Shown: positions 35,853-45,621, numbered from the stretch's first letter. The stretch: DNA of 64,000 bases from Rhizobium sp. (GCA_028290545.1 JAQGJP010000002.1:62001-126000); one strand, 5' to 3'. The notes: generated by a model not told the origin, from the sequence alone. Translations and numbers: made by a program.

Positions 35853-36319
35853 TGACATCTCCTTGCGGTTTGTACAAAGTTCTCGTTAAAGGTGTATATG
35901 CGGCGGTGGTCGTACTTTATCTGGCGGCCAATACAGACGCCTTTAGATTGAATATTCCGGAACAGCACCATACAGGTTCTGGCCCGGACCTCGACGAAGC
36001 GGTTCTGCCCGAACGCAATACCGCATTGCAGCGTAAATCTTTCTCCCCGTGCTTACAGGCAATCGGAGAGAGCGTCGCTTCCGCATGCCGGGCGCCGCTT
36101 TCGTTAGGGGGTTTTTGCAGGCGATTATTTCAGTATCGTGAATATTAGGCCCATTTTTTGTGAAATTGCACTTTTCGCACCGTGCCACTCGCCTCGCTAC
36201 GAAATGCTCCACTGTAATATTCCCGACATATATTGTCGTCATACAGCGCCTGCAGATTCCCAGGAATCCTCTCCCACCCTCCCCTGACTCCTGTCAAAAA
36301 GAAAAATCGGAGCATAACA
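35853..36319. promoter_or_regulatory. Divergent intergenic region between peptide importer and epimerase genes
   Basis: This 467-base gap has no convincing gene. It is AT-richer than its surroundings (for example 35875-35960 and 36118-36180) and must hold the promoters of both flanking operons. No RNA element or clear operator was recognised. Confidence 0.5.
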
Positions 36320-37138
36320 ATGACCTCCCTGCCTATCGTTGGCGCTGCCATGACTCTCAACGATCTCGAAATCCACCGCGACTGGATCTTCGAAAAAAAT
36401 CGCGATCTAGAATTGCAGAGCTTCGTGGATGCGAATACGCTGAACGGCGACTGGACACCCGTTGCAGAGCGTGCCAAGAAAATGCTTGATGGCCATCAGG
36501 GCCGCCTCGGCATCCATGGTCCGTTCTGGGGCTTCGTCATCGGCTCGCAGGATCCGGATGTCCGCGCCGTGGTCAGCAAGCGTCTCACCCAGGGCATCGA
36601 CGTCTGCGCCGCCATCGGCGCCACGCAGATGGTTATTCACAGCCCCTACACCACATGGTCCTACAACAATCTCGACGCCAACCCCGGCGAACGCGAACGG
36701 ATCGTCGAGCATTTCCAGCTGACGATGAAGGAAGCCGTCAAGCGGGCCGAAGATATCGGCTGCACCATGGTCATCGAGAACATCGAAGACATCGATCCGA
36801 ATATTCGTGTGGCGCTGGCCGACAGCTTCAACTCCCCGGCTGTGGCTGTCTCGATCGATACCGGCCATGCCTACTACGCTTTCGGCTCGACCGGCGCTCC
36901 GCCGGTGGATTACTATGTCACCGCTGCCGGCAATCGCCTTCAGCACGTGCACCTGCAGGACGCCGACGGTTATGCCGACCGGCATTGGAGCCTCGGCGAA
37001 GGCACCATTCAGTGGCATTCGGTGTTCAAGGCGCTTTCGAAGCTCGAGAGCAATCCGCGCCTGATCATCGAGATCAAGGACAAGTCGAAGATTCCGGCAT
37101 CCGCCGCCTATCTCGCGTCTCTCGGCATCGCCGAGTAA
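36320..37138 (+). CDS. Sugar phosphate isomerase/epimerase (xylose isomerase-like TIM barrel)
   Basis: A 272-residue TIM-barrel protein of the AP endonuclease 2/xylose isomerase-like superfamily, which includes sugar epimerases and IolE/IolI-type enzymes. Metal-site motifs are visible: HGPFWG near residue 66, VIENIED (metal Glu, about 153), SIDTGHAYYAF (Asp and His, about 180), HVHLQDADG (His) and the final IIEIKDK (Glu). The ATG at 36320 follows CGGAGC. It stands alone between an importer and small genes. Substrate unknown. Confidence 0.82.
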   Translation: MTSLPIVGAAMTLNDLEIHRDWIFEKNRDLELQSFVDANTLNGDWTPVAERAKKMLDGHQGRLGIHGPFWGFVIGSQDPDVRAVVSKRLTQGIDVCAAIGATQMVIHSPYTTWSYNNLDANPGERERIVEHFQLTMKEAVKRAEDIGCTMVIENIEDIDPNIRVALADSFNSPAVAVSIDTGHAYYAFGSTGAPPVDYYVTAAGNRLQHVHLQDADGYADRHWSLGEGTIQWHSVFKALSKLESNPRLIIEIKDKSKIPASAAYLASLGIAE

Positions 37139-37590
37139 TCCTTGCCGCCGACACGTGACGCGCGAGCGGCACGTGTCGGCTCTAAGCCCGGTTTAAGCTG
37201 TAAACCGCTGGATATTCCGCTGCTGCGCAGTTCGGGTCGCGCGGTCGGGCTCGCCAACAAGATGGCGTTGGTGCCCTCATGGCCGTCAGCGGCGGTCTAT
37301 CTGATCGCGACCGTGGCCTTGCACCCGGATCGAGGTCCGTTCCGGTATAGGTGACGACGAGATTGCCGGCTTTGCTGATCGTCACCTTGCCATTGCCGGA
37401 CGTCAGATTGGCCGCCGACACGCTCTGAAGCGTTTCGTGCAGAAGCCGCGCCTTGTGGACCGATATCTTCTCGGCCCTGCCGTTCACCAAGCAGGCTGTC
37501 ACCTATAGGAAGCCTCTGGCATCAGGTTTCCGGATGCAACCTTCTGCCGCCTTCCGCATTGAGGTCAGGTAATCATCAAGGTCAAGCACT
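37139..37590. other. Intergenic stretch with a stem-loop and a possible gene remnant
   Basis: This 452-base gap begins with a perfect 11-bp stem (GCCGACACGTG at 37147-37157 with CACGTGTCGGC at 37170-37180) that probably ends the epimerase transcript. On the minus strand from about 37500 to 37320 runs a short open stretch that reads like real protein (KISVHKARLLHETLQSVSA, GNGKVTISKAGNLVVTYTG) and then turns into non-protein-like sequence. I do not recognise the family; it may be the end of a degraded gene. Confidence 0.4.
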
Positions 37591-37827
37591 ATGCCACGAT
37601 ACTACTTCAACGTTCGCGACGGTGAAACCATATCGGAGGACGTGGACGGTATCGAACTCCAGGATCTGGAGGCGGCGCGGCGAGAGGCTATCGTTGCAGC
37701 GCGCGATATCATGATCGACCAGCTTCGCGGTGGCGAGCAGGTCGATGGTCAGATATTTGAAATAGAGAATGAAGACGGCGAGGTCCTGCTGGTGATCCCG
37801 GTGAGGGACGCGCTGAAGCCGAGCTAG
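37591..37827 (+). CDS. DUF6894 family small protein
   Basis: A 78-residue protein of the small family common in Rhizobiales, recognised by its opening MPRYYFNVRDGETISEDVDG, then ELQDLEAARREAIVAARDI and a C-terminal strand DGEVLLVIPVRDAL. Function is unknown; the family is often multi-copy and linked to stress or envelope genes. It ends five bases before the convergent end of mtnA, so no terminator separates them. Confidence 0.82.
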   Translation: MPRYYFNVRDGETISEDVDGIELQDLEAARREAIVAARDIMIDQLRGGEQVDGQIFEIENEDGEVLLVIPVRDALKPS

Positions 37828-37832
37828 CCACT

Positions 37833-38927
37833 TTATCGCCGGTCCGGAAACATCGATTTCAGCCCCTCGGCCGAGGCCTTGGCAATGCCGCGTTCGGTGA
37901 TCAGCCCGGTGATCAGCCGCGCCGGCGTCACGTCGAAAGCGGGGTTGGCGCCCGGCGTACCCTCGGGCGAGACCCGCACGGTGGCTATCGTTCCATCGGC
38001 GGCGCGGCCCTGGACGAACGTCACTTCATCGCTGTTGCGCTCCTCGATCGGGATTTCGGCAACGCCGTCCATCACCGTCCAGTCGATGGTCGGCGAGGGC
38101 AGGGCGACATAAAACGGCACGTCATTGTCGTACGCCGCAAGCGCCTTGAGATAGGTGCCGATCTTGTTGCAGACATCGCCCTGCGCCGTCGTCCGGTCGG
38201 TGCCGACGATCACCATATCCACCTGGCCATGCTGCATGAGATGGCCGCCGGCATTGTCGACGATCAGCGTATGCGGCACGCCATGGCCGTTCATTTCCCA
38301 CGCGGTCAGCTGGGCGCCCTGATTGCGGGGCCGGGTTTCGTCGATATAAACATGCACCTTGATGCCTTCCTCGACCGCCATGTAGATCGGCGCGGTGGCG
38401 GTGCCGTAGTCCACCGTCGCCAGCCAGCCAGCATTGCAATGGGTGAGAATGTTGACGGGCTCCCCAGGTTTCTTGGTGCTGGCGATCTCGCGGATCACCT
38501 CCAGCCCGTTCCTGCCGATGCTGCGGTTGAGTTCGATATCCTCAGCCGCGATCTCCGCCGCCCTCGTATAGGCGGCTTCGGGCCGATCGCTCTCGGGCAG
38601 CGGCTCCAGCAGCGACTTCATTTCGTTCAGCGCCCAGCGGAGGTTTATCGCCGTCGGCCGCGTCTCGTGCAGCTGATGCCAGATCTTGTCGAGATGCGCA
38701 TTCGAAGGGTCGTTGGTCATGGCAATCGCCACGCCATAGGCCGCTGTCACCCCGATCAGCGGTGCACCACGCACCCACATGTCGCGGATGGCGATGGCGA
38801 CATCATCGACCGTGTTCAGCGTCACGATTCGGAATTCATGCGGCAGCCATCGCTGGTCGATGATGTCGACCGAGCGGCCATCCTTGTTGAGCCAGATGGT
38901 GCGATAGTGCTCGTTGCCGACTTTCAC
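37833..38927 (-). CDS. mtnA: S-methyl-5-thioribose-1-phosphate isomerase
   Basis: A 364-residue isomerase that converts 5-methylthioribose-1-phosphate to 5-methylthioribulose-1-phosphate. Active-site motifs of the eIF2B-like MtnA family are visible: [18 protein letters not shown] near residue 50, the catalytic Cys in LTHCNAG, and the catalytic Asp in [22 protein letters not shown] at 38927 is the start: it overlaps the mtnK stop (GTGA) and has GGGAG eight bases upstream. The remaining methionine-salvage genes (mtnBCDE) are not in the window. Confidence 0.95.
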   Translation of the reverse strand: MKVGNEHYRTIWLNKDGRSVDIIDQRWLPHEFRIVTLNTVDDVAIAIRDMWVRGAPLIGVTAAYGVAIAMTNDPSNAHLDKIWHQLHETRPTAINLRWALNEMKSLLEPLPESDRPEAAYTRAAEIAAEDIELNRSIGRNGLEVIREIASTKKPGEPVNILTHCNAGWLATVDYGTATAPIYMAVEEGIKVHVYIDETRPRNQGAQLTAWEMNGHGVPHTLIVDNAGGHLMQHGQVDMVIVGTDRTTAQGDVCNKIGTYLKALAAYDNDVPFYVALPSPTIDWTVMDGVAEIPIEERNSDEVTFVQGRAADGTIATVRVSPEGTPGANPAFDVTPARLITGLITERGIAKASAEGLKSMFPDRR

Positions 38928-40183
38928 TGGACAATCTCCCTTTGCAGCCGCTCGGCGAGGCTGGCAATTTCCGCCATGCCATGGATACGACTGCGATTGA
39001 CCGCCAGATGGCGGCCGAACTTCAAGGCCTTTGCTTCGCAATGGGCGCGCAAGGCGGTATTCTCGATGGTCTCGAAATCTGCATTATGCGCCAGGCCGAG
39101 GATGCGGCGATGCGTCTCGACGCCGGCGAAGCCGAGCATGTCGACCCAGATATCATGGATCAGCCCGTCCAGGGCCTGTTCGGCGCCAAGCGCATCACCC
39201 TGGGCCTCGAACAAGGAGGCCTCATAGAGCATGCCGTTTCGCTCCGTCCGCCAGAGATGCGAGAACTCTTCGACAAACACATCCCAGATTTCTGTCGCCG
39301 TTCTGAGCAGATAGGCGCGCATGCTGTCGCGACCACCGTTTTCCTCATGACCGGATTGCGAGAAATAGCTCATCCAGAAATTTGCGATCAGCATGCCGAC
39401 ATCGAAGGCTATCGGGCCGTAGAAAGCAAATTCCGGATCGATGACGCGTGTCTCGTCGTCGGTAACCATGACCGAGCCGGTGTGCAGGTCGCCGTGGCAC
39501 AGGGTCTCGGCATTGGCGGCGAAAATATGCTTCAGGCGCTGTGCCTCGACTTTCAGGTCACGGTCCCGGCGGAGTTCCGCCACCAGCGGATCGAGTTCTG
39601 GCGTGTGCCGGTTGAGCTTGGCCTCGAAATAAGGATCGGAGAATACCAGGTTCTCGGTGATGTCGCAGAGTTCGGCATTGTCGGCAAACAGCGCCAGATC
39701 GGCCTTGCGCTGTTTGGCGACCATGGAGAGATCAGAGCCACGAAACAGCGTGCGGGCGATGAACAGGCCGAGGTCACGGCCGATCTTCGGCAGTTGCCGG
39801 CCTTCGATCAGCGCTCGCCGCAGGATGACGTGCGGCGTCAGGAATTGCATGACGATGATCGCCTGGCGCTCATCGAAATGGTAGATTTCCGGCGTCATGC
39901 CGGGATCGCGCTCGCTATGGCGTTTCAGCGCGTGATACTCGAAGAACGACCGCTTCAGCGGCAGCGGCCAGCTTTCGCCGACCAGCCGCACATAGGGCAG
40001 CGCCTGCTTGACGATCACGGCGCCCTTAGATCCCTTGACGATGAATACCAGGTTGAGATTGCCGTCGCCGACTTCGGCCACCTGCCAGCTCCCGGTGTCT
40101 TCGCCGATCCGGGCGCGCAACGAACTTTCTTCTCCCAGCCGGACCGGCAGAGTCTCAACCGTCAAGGCCACGAACTCCTTCAT
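38924..40183 (-). CDS. mtnK: S-methyl-5-thioribose kinase
   Basis: A 419-residue kinase of the aminoglycoside/choline-kinase fold that phosphorylates 5-methylthioribose at C1. Motifs: [14 protein letters not shown] (nucleotide loop, about 40), [12 protein letters not shown] (ATP-binding Lys), the catalytic loop [13 protein letters not shown] near residue 230, and the metal motif [14 protein letters not shown] at 40183 has GGGAGGAAG seven bases ahead; an upstream extension of 14 codons was rejected. The first gene of the mtnK-mtnA unit, divergent from a ribose-type ABC operon, with a shared palindromic control region. Confidence 0.95.
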   Translation of the reverse strand: MKEFVALTVETLPVRLGEESSLRARIGEDTGSWQVAEVGDGNLNLVFIVKGSKGAVIVKQALPYVRLVGESWPLPLKRSFFEYHALKRHSERDPGMTPEIYHFDERQAIIVMQFLTPHVILRRALIEGRQLPKIGRDLGLFIARTLFRGSDLSMVAKQRKADLALFADNAELCDITENLVFSDPYFEAKLNRHTPELDPLVAELRRDRDLKVEAQRLKHIFAANAETLCHGDLHTGSVMVTDDETRVIDPEFAFYGPIAFDVGMLIANFWMSYFSQSGHEENGGRDSMRAYLLRTATEIWDVFVEEFSHLWRTERNGMLYEASLFEAQGDALGAEQALDGLIHDIWVDMLGFAGVETHRRILGLAHNADFETIENTALRAHCEAKALKFGRHLAVNRSRIHGMAEIASLAERLQREIVQ

Positions 40184-40245
40184 CCAACTTCCTCCCGTCG
40201 GCATGCTCGAAAATCGGGCTCCCACACCCGCGATGCCTCTTGTTA

Positions 40246-40304
40246 GGACAGCATTCTGTCAAATGTCAATGGGCTTGACATTTGATGATAAGCCGCAATA
40301 GCAT
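40246..40304. promoter_or_regulatory. Divergent mtnK / ribose-type ABC promoters on a 27-bp palindrome
   Basis: A perfect inverted repeat, TCAAATGTCAA (40259-40269) with TTGACATTTGA (40275-40285), separated by five bases, stands between mtnK and the ABC operon. Each arm carries a consensus -35 box TTGACA pointing outward: rightward at 40275-40280 with a -10 like TAGCAT 18 bases on, leftward at 40269-40264 with CTAACA 17 bases on. A regulator binding the palindrome would control both promoters at once. A sugar-responsive SorC- or LacI-type protein would suit. Confidence 0.6.
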
Positions 40305-40322
40305 GGCCTCCGGGAGGAATTC

Positions 40323-41831
40323 ATGGACAAGCAGGCGGTTTTTCGCATCGACGGCGTGCGCAAATCGTTCGGGCCCGTGCGGGTGCTGGACGGCGTCGAT
40401 CTGACCTTGCGCGCCGGCAGCGTGATCGTGCTGATGGGCGCCAACGGTGCCGGAAAATCCACGCTTGTGAGAATCATCAGCGGCGTCTATTTCGCCGATG
40501 AAGGCCGCATCACCTTGTCCGGGCAGCCCTTCGAACCTGCCACGCCAGCGGAGGCGCTGCGCGCGGGTGTCGTCACCGTCCACCAGAACATCAATGACGG
40601 CGTGATCGCCGATCTCGATGTCGCGACCAACCTGACGCTTGACCGTTTCAACGGCAAGGGTGCACCGTTCTTCTTCAATCCGCGACGGGTGCGGCGTGAG
40701 GCGGAAGCGGTCGCCGCGCGCATGGGCTTGTCGTTCGACATGAATGCCAGCATCGGCGATCTGTCGCTTGCCGACCGGCAGATGGTGGCGATCGCCCGCG
40801 CCATGACGCATGAACCGAAGCTGCTGATCCTCGACGAGCCGACCTCGTCGCTTTCCAGCGCAGAAGCAGATCGTCTCTTCGCCTTCATCGATCGCCTGCG
40901 CGAACGCGGCGTGGCGATCCTCTATATTTCGCATCGCATGTCGGATATCCGCAGGCTTGCCGACACGATCGTCTCGCTGCGCGATGGCCGTATCGCCGGC
41001 GTGTTCGAAGGGCCGGAACCGGATTATGAGGGCGCCGTCGATGCGATGCTTGGCCGCTCCTCGTCGCAAAGCCAGGTCATGGTCAAGGCCGCCGACCGCC
41101 CGGTATTCCAGGCAAAGGATATCGTGCTTGCGCACGGTGCGAAGTCATTCTCTCTGTCGCTGGGCAGCGGCGAGATCGTCGCGATCACCGGACTGGTCGG
41201 CGTCGGCAAATCCATGCTGGGGGAAGTGCTGTTCGGCTTGCAGCAAGCCGTCGCCGGCGCGATGACGCTGGATGGCAAGGCATATGAACCCGCCAGTCCA
41301 CGTGATGCGATATCCGGGGGCGTGTTCATGATCGCCAAGGACCGCGCCACCAATGGCATTGTCCCCGGCTTCTCGATCTTCGAGAACATCTCGCTGCCTT
41401 TCCTCAAGCGCTTCGCCAATGTCTCGGTGCTCAATCGCAGCCGCGAACGGATGACCGCGCGCGATCAGATCAAATCGCTGGGCATCGTCTGCCGCACCGA
41501 GCGGGACGACATGTCGACGCTTTCGGGCGGCAACCAGCAGAAGGTCATGGTAGCGCGCTGGCTGGCTCAACCTTCGAAACTTCTCATTCTCGACGAGCCA
41601 TTCCAGGGCGTGGATATCGCCGCGCGCCGCGATATCGGAGCCAAATTGCGCGCCTCGGCCGCCGGCCGGGCGACGCTGGTGTTCCTGACAGAACTCGACG
41701 AGGCTTTCGAGATTGCCGACCGCATATTGGTGATGTCGGAGCATACGATAGTCGGCGAACACCGGAACGAGAATCTCGATGTCGACGCGCTGCTTGCCGA
41801 AATTACCGGCCAGCAGCGCGCGACCGCATAG
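40323..41831 (+). CDS. Ribose-type sugar ABC transporter ATP-binding protein
   Basis: A 502-residue ATPase with two nucleotide-binding halves, as in RbsA. First half: Walker A GANGAGKS near residue 41, signature LSLADRQMVAIARAM, Walker B LLILDEPTSSLSS. Second half (from about 265): loop GLVGVGKS, signature LSGGNQQKVMVARWL, Walker B LLILDEPFQGVD. GGGAGGAATTC leads into the ATG. First gene of an ATPase-permease-binding protein operon divergent from mtnK, so its ligand is plausibly 5-methylthioribose, 5-deoxyribose or a related pentose. Confidence 0.92.
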   Translation: MDKQAVFRIDGVRKSFGPVRVLDGVDLTLRAGSVIVLMGANGAGKSTLVRIISGVYFADEGRITLSGQPFEPATPAEALRAGVVTVHQNINDGVIADLDVATNLTLDRFNGKGAPFFFNPRRVRREAEAVAARMGLSFDMNASIGDLSLADRQMVAIARAMTHEPKLLILDEPTSSLSSAEADRLFAFIDRLRERGVAILYISHRMSDIRRLADTIVSLRDGRIAGVFEGPEPDYEGAVDAMLGRSSSQSQVMVKAADRPVFQAKDIVLAHGAKSFSLSLGSGEIVAITGLVGVGKSMLGEVLFGLQQAVAGAMTLDGKAYEPASPRDAISGGVFMIAKDRATNGIVPGFSIFENISLPFLKRFANVSVLNRSRERMTARDQIKSLGIVCRTERDDMSTLSGGNQQKVMVARWLAQPSKLLILDEPFQGVDIAARRDIGAKLRASAAGRATLVFLTELDEAFEIADRILVMSEHTIVGEHRNENLDVDALLAEITGQQRATA

Positions 41832-41856
41832 TCATTCAGGAGCATTTTTCAGCACC

Positions 41857-42885
41857 ATGTCCGTTTCGCAATCCACGTCCAGAGAGACGATTTCGGTCCG
41901 CAACCTGATCATCCGCTACGGGTTTCTCGTGTTGCTGATCGGGCTGGTCGTCTATTTCAGCTTCGCCGCCGATGGTTTCTCTTCGCCGCAAAGCGCAGTC
42001 TTCATCCTTCAGTCGGTGTCGATCACCGGGATTCTGGCGCTCGGCGTGACGGCAACGCTGGTGGTCGGCGGCTTCGATCTGTCGATCGGCTCCGTTGCGA
42101 CGACGGCGCTGATGGCATCGTCCTATGTGATGGTGGTCATGGGTGGCGACGCACTGACCGCGACGCTCGTCTGCATTGCGATCGGCATCGTCGTCGGGCT
42201 GATCAACGGCGTCCTGATCGTTTATATGCGCGTGCCGGATCTGCTCGCCACGCTCGGGATGATGTTCCTGCTGCTTGGCGCGCAACGCATCCCGACCGAG
42301 GGACGTTCGATCGCCACCGGCATGGCGCTGCCAGACGGCTCGATCGCCAATGGCACGTTCAGCCCCAATTTCCTGGCGCTCGGCCGCCATCGTTTCGATT
42401 TCATCCTGCCCAATCTGGTGCCGGTGTCGGTGGTGGTGCTGATCGTGCTGTCGGTCGCGATCTGGTTCTTCCTGCAATATACCCGCTTCGGACGGATGAT
42501 GTACGCGGTCGGCTCCAACGAACGGGCAGCACAGCTCGCCGGCGCACCGGTCAATGCCTACAAGATCGGCGCTTATGTGATCTCGGGCGTCTTTGCCTCG
42601 ATCGGCGGCGTGCTGCTCGCCGCGCGTCTGGGTCGCGGCGATATCGCCTCGGGCAACAATCTTCTGCTCGATGCGGTGGCGGCCGCCCTGATCGGTTTCG
42701 CGGTTCTTGGTGCTGCCAAGCCCAATGCTTTCGGCACCGCCATCGGCGCGCTGTTCGTCGGCATCCTGCTGCAGGGCCTGACGATGATGAATGCGCCTTA
42801 TTACACGCAGGATTTCGTCAAGGGCGCGGTGCTCGTCGTCGCCCTCGTCTTCACATTCGCGCTCTCGCAGCGCGCCAGGAAATAG
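41857..42885 (+). CDS. Ribose-type sugar ABC transporter permease
   Basis: A 342-residue inner-membrane permease of the RbsC family with eight to ten spans. Signatures: LVVGGFDLSIGSVATTALMA near residue 68 (the FDLS motif), the RFGRMMYAVGSNERAAQLAG loop near residue 210, and the C-terminal GLTMMNAPYYTQDFVKGAVL. ATG at 41857 is chosen from family length; AGGAGC lies rather far (15 bases). Sits between the ATPase and the binding-protein genes. Confidence 0.92.
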   Translation: MSVSQSTSRETISVRNLIIRYGFLVLLIGLVVYFSFAADGFSSPQSAVFILQSVSITGILALGVTATLVVGGFDLSIGSVATTALMASSYVMVVMGGDALTATLVCIAIGIVVGLINGVLIVYMRVPDLLATLGMMFLLLGAQRIPTEGRSIATGMALPDGSIANGTFSPNFLALGRHRFDFILPNLVPVSVVVLIVLSVAIWFFLQYTRFGRMMYAVGSNERAAQLAGAPVNAYKIGAYVISGVFASIGGVLLAARLGRGDIASGNNLLLDAVAAALIGFAVLGAAKPNAFGTAIGALFVGILLQGLTMMNAPYYTQDFVKGAVLVVALVFTFALSQRARK

Positions 42886-42937
42886 GCTGGATACCCTATC
42901 GAAACAGGAGGAGGAGTCAAAAATGGAGGAGACCAGA

Positions 42938-43990
42938 ATGACTATCACCCGCAGAACGCTCGGCAAGATCGGGCTTGGACTGATGGCGGCAACCGCGTTT
43001 GGAGGCGTCTCGCTAGCCGCCGACATGCCGAAGCCTTTCGATGATCCCGGCAAGGTCAAGATCGCGCTGGTGCGCTATCTCTCGACCGGCGATTTCTTCC
43101 AGTCCTATCTGTCGGGCGTCGAAGCGCAGGCCAAGGCGCTCGGCGTCGACCTGCGCGTGCTCGACAGCCGCCAGGACGCGGCGCTTCAGGCCGACATGGT
43201 CGACCAGGCGATTGCGCTTGGGGTCAACGGCATCATTATTCAGCACGGACTGACGGAATCGATGAAGGAAGCCGCGCAGCGGGCCGTCGATGCCGGCATC
43301 AAGGTGGTGGCCTTCGACGTCAATGTCGAAAACGACAAGATCCCGCAGGTCGAACAGTCCGACCGCGATCTCGCTCGCCTCGCGCTCGAACAGGCCGTGA
43401 AGGACAATGGCGAGACCTGGACGGCGGGCTATGTCTACGTCGCCGGCATTGCGCCGCTCGACCGCCGCGACGAGACCTGGAAGGCGTTCAAGGCCAAATA
43501 TCCGGGCATCAAGGAAAAGGCGATGTTCGGCACGCTCGACAATCCGATCGCCAATTCGGTCGCCAACCAGGCGCGCTCGGTGGTGACGGCCAACCCGGAT
43601 ATCACCGTGATGTTCGCACCTTATGACGAGTTCGCCAAGGGCGTGAAGATCGCCGTCGACGAAGCCGGCATGTCCGGCAACATGAAGATCTACTCGGCCG
43701 ACATCTCGACCTCGGATATATCAGCCATGCGCGAAGCCGGCAGCGCCTGGGCGGCGACCGCCGCCACCAATCCGGCCGTGGTCGGCCAGGTTTCGGTGCG
43801 TGCGCTTGCCATGCTGCTCGCCGGTGAAGATCCCGGCCGCAGCGTGATCGTACCGCCGACGCTGATCACCCAGAAGGATCTCAACGACAACGACATCAAG
43901 AACATGGAAGACCTGTCGGCGAAGATGCCGCAATTCGCTCATGCAGATGTCGCCGTTCCGGGCTGGATGCCGCTGCCGAACAAGAAATAA
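42938..43990 (+). CDS. Ribose-type sugar ABC transporter substrate-binding protein
   Basis: A 350-residue periplasmic binding protein of the RbsB/type I family. The leader has a twin-arginine pattern (TITRRTLGKIGLGLMAA) and a cleavage region near SLAAD (about residue 28). The mature part shows the RbsB-type QAIALGVNGIIIQHGLTESM and GIKVVAFDVNVEND strands. ATG at 42938 was chosen because GGAGGAGA lies six bases upstream; a start at 42923 is also possible. Followed by a strong terminator. Provides ligand specificity for the importer beside mtnKA. Confidence 0.9.
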   Translation: MTITRRTLGKIGLGLMAATAFGGVSLAADMPKPFDDPGKVKIALVRYLSTGDFFQSYLSGVEAQAKALGVDLRVLDSRQDAALQADMVDQAIALGVNGIIIQHGLTESMKEAAQRAVDAGIKVVAFDVNVENDKIPQVEQSDRDLARLALEQAVKDNGETWTAGYVYVAGIAPLDRRDETWKAFKAKYPGIKEKAMFGTLDNPIANSVANQARSVVTANPDITVMFAPYDEFAKGVKIAVDEAGMSGNMKIYSADISTSDISAMREAGSAWAATAATNPAVVGQVSVRALAMLLAGEDPGRSVIVPPTLITQKDLNDNDIKNMEDLSAKMPQFAHADVAVPGWMPLPNKK

Positions 43991-44011
43991 GTTTCCCGAG
44001 CGAGGAAACCT

Positions 44012-44039
44012 GGGCGGCTCGCAAGAGTCGCCCTTTTTT
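44012..44039 (+). terminator. Rho-independent terminator after the ribose-type ABC operon
   Basis: The stem GGGCGGCTC (44012-44020) pairs with GAGTCGCCC (44025-44033) with one G-U pair, a GCAA tetraloop, and a run of six T to 44039. It lies 21 bases past the binding-protein stop. Confidence 0.9.
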
Positions 44040-44139
44040 CGGCCGGCCGACCTGGTCGAGCCTTCGGAACAAATCAGGACGCGATTGAGTTCCGAACAAA
44101 AGCAATATATGTTGATATCAACTGAATAAGGAGGATGAC

Positions 44140-44847
44140 ATGACTGAACATCTCGTGCCAGCCGTCGAGCTGGCAAGCAGGAACGGTGTGCGTTTCCCCA
44201 ATGAGAGCGAGGATTATCGCCGCGCCCGGGATGCGCTTCTGACGGAAGAGATCGAGCTTCGCCGCCACATCGAGCGTGTCGCCGAACAACGGCGAAAGCT
44301 GCCGCCGGGTGGCGCGGTCAAGCAGACCTATCAGTTTGAAGGCGCCGGCGGCCCCATCAGCTTTTCGGAACTGTTCGGCGACAAGGATACGCTGGTCGTC
44401 TACAGCTATATGTTCGGTCCACAGCGCGAGCGCCCATGCCCGATGTGCACATCGCTGCTGTCGGCATGGGATGGCGAGGTTCCCGATATCCAGCAGCGCG
44501 TGGCGCTGGCGGTCGTCGCCCGCTCGCCGATCGAGCGCCTGCTTGCCTTCAAGAAGGAGCGTGGCTGGCACCATATGCCGCTCTTCTCCGACACGACGGG
44601 CGAATTCAGCCGCGATTACCATGCCATTTCAAAAGATGGCGGCGACGATGCCGGCCTCAACGTGTTCACGCGCAAGGATGGCACGATCCGCCACTTCTGG
44701 AGCGGGGAGATGGGCCAGGTGACCGCAGATCCCGGCCAGGACCCGCGCGGCGCTCCCGATCTCATGCCCCTCTGGACCATTCTCGATACCACGCCGGAGG
44801 GGAGGGCGCCTGACTGGTATCCCAAGCTGTCCTACGGCAATTCCTGA
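44140..44847 (+). CDS. DUF899 family thioredoxin-like protein
   Basis: A 235-residue protein of the DUF899 family (AhpC/thioredoxin-like fold). The N-terminal helix has EIELRRHIERVAEQRRKLPP, followed by the thioredoxin core YSYMFGPQRERPCPMCTSLL with the CPMC pair near residue 100, and the late FWSGEMG stretch. Strong AAGGAGG seven bases before the ATG. It has its own short promoter gap after the terminator at 44039. The redox role is inferred from the CxxC; the true substrate is unknown. Confidence 0.85.
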   Translation: MTEHLVPAVELASRNGVRFPNESEDYRRARDALLTEEIELRRHIERVAEQRRKLPPGGAVKQTYQFEGAGGPISFSELFGDKDTLVVYSYMFGPQRERPCPMCTSLLSAWDGEVPDIQQRVALAVVARSPIERLLAFKKERGWHHMPLFSDTTGEFSRDYHAISKDGGDDAGLNVFTRKDGTIRHFWSGEMGQVTADPGQDPRGAPDLMPLWTILDTTPEGRAPDWYPKLSYGNS

Positions 44848-45025
44848 TACTGGGCGAAATATCACCAGGCCAGGGCGGGGGTGACGTCATCGTCCTCTTC
44901 GATCGCCAGACCTGTTCCATTTGGGTGCGAAAAGGTCTAAAATGGCTCGGAAGCTATTCGTTAACCACGTTCGGCTAGGCTCACGTTCATCTGCTTCGAT
45001 ATGATAAGCGAGGACCGACCCTGAA

Positions 45026-45283
45026 ATGCCGCAGCCCCGTACCGTCGACCCCATTGTGTTTCCAATTGCCCGGCGTCTGAGAGAAGTGCGCCAGGCAGCC
45101 GAAGAATTGAACCAGATGCATGGGGAGGCTGCGGTGCTCTTCTGGAAGGCGCGTATCAGGTCGATCGCCGATCCACTGGCGGCAGCCGGAATTCCGGAGG
45201 ACGAGGTCCGCAGGCAGGTGTTTGCCTTCCAAGACGCCGTGCAGAGGGAACTGCAGGCGCTCGCTCTCGATTCCGTGGGTTGA
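45026..45283 (+). CDS. DUF6074 family small protein
   Basis: An 85-residue basic-to-acidic helical protein with the family landmark VFPIARRLREVRQAAEELNQ, then WKARIRSIADPLAAAGIP and VRRQVFAFQDAVQRELQ. The family is confined mostly to Rhizobiales and has no known function. It converges on the DUF982 gene. First of a run of small genes to about 47.9 kb. Confidence 0.75.
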   Translation: MPQPRTVDPIVFPIARRLREVRQAAEELNQMHGEAAVLFWKARIRSIADPLAAAGIPEDEVRRQVFAFQDAVQRELQALALDSVG

Positions 45284-45313
45284 ACGGGTCGCGCCTGAGC
45301 GAAGGCGACTTTT

Positions 45314-45559
45314 TCAAGCCCTGATATCGATTCCGGCTTCCACGGCGGCGGCAACAAACGCCCGCCGGGCATCCTCCGTCGACTTCTTGCCTTCGGCGAC
45401 CGCCGCAAAAACCAACAGCGCCCGGTCCAGCGCGGTGCCGTCTTCCAGCGGCCAGTCCTCGATCAGTGCCCAGGATGCTTCGGTGGCGTTGGATATGGTT
45501 GTGTATTTTCCAGGCCCTTCCAAGGCGAGGATCACAGGCTTGCTCCAGGGCTTGTCCAT
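45314..45559 (-). CDS. DUF982 family small protein
   Basis: An 81-residue protein with the DUF982 pattern: KPVILALEGPGKYTTISNAT, then ALIEDWPLEDGTALDRALL, and the end RRAFVAAAVEAGI. This family is typical of Rhizobiales, often multi-copy on plasmids, function unknown. ATG at 45559; small and on its own between converging and parallel neighbours. Confidence 0.82.
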   Translation of the reverse strand: MDKPWSKPVILALEGPGKYTTISNATEASWALIEDWPLEDGTALDRALLVFAAVAEGKKSTEDARRAFVAAAVEAGIDIRA

Positions 45560-45621
45560 CGTGCACGGCTTTCTATAAGGAATCGATGCCTGCCCTTAGC
45601 ACAGCCCATCCCCACATGATG

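Noticed and set aside
34263-35855. Open frame of 530 codons on the plus strand
   Set aside because: Antisense to the peptide-binding protein gene; composition is typical of a GC shadow frame.
40184-40322. SAM or methylthioribose riboswitch before mtnK
   Set aside because: The leader between promoter and mtnK is too short and shows no SAM-box pattern; the only structure is the DNA palindrome.
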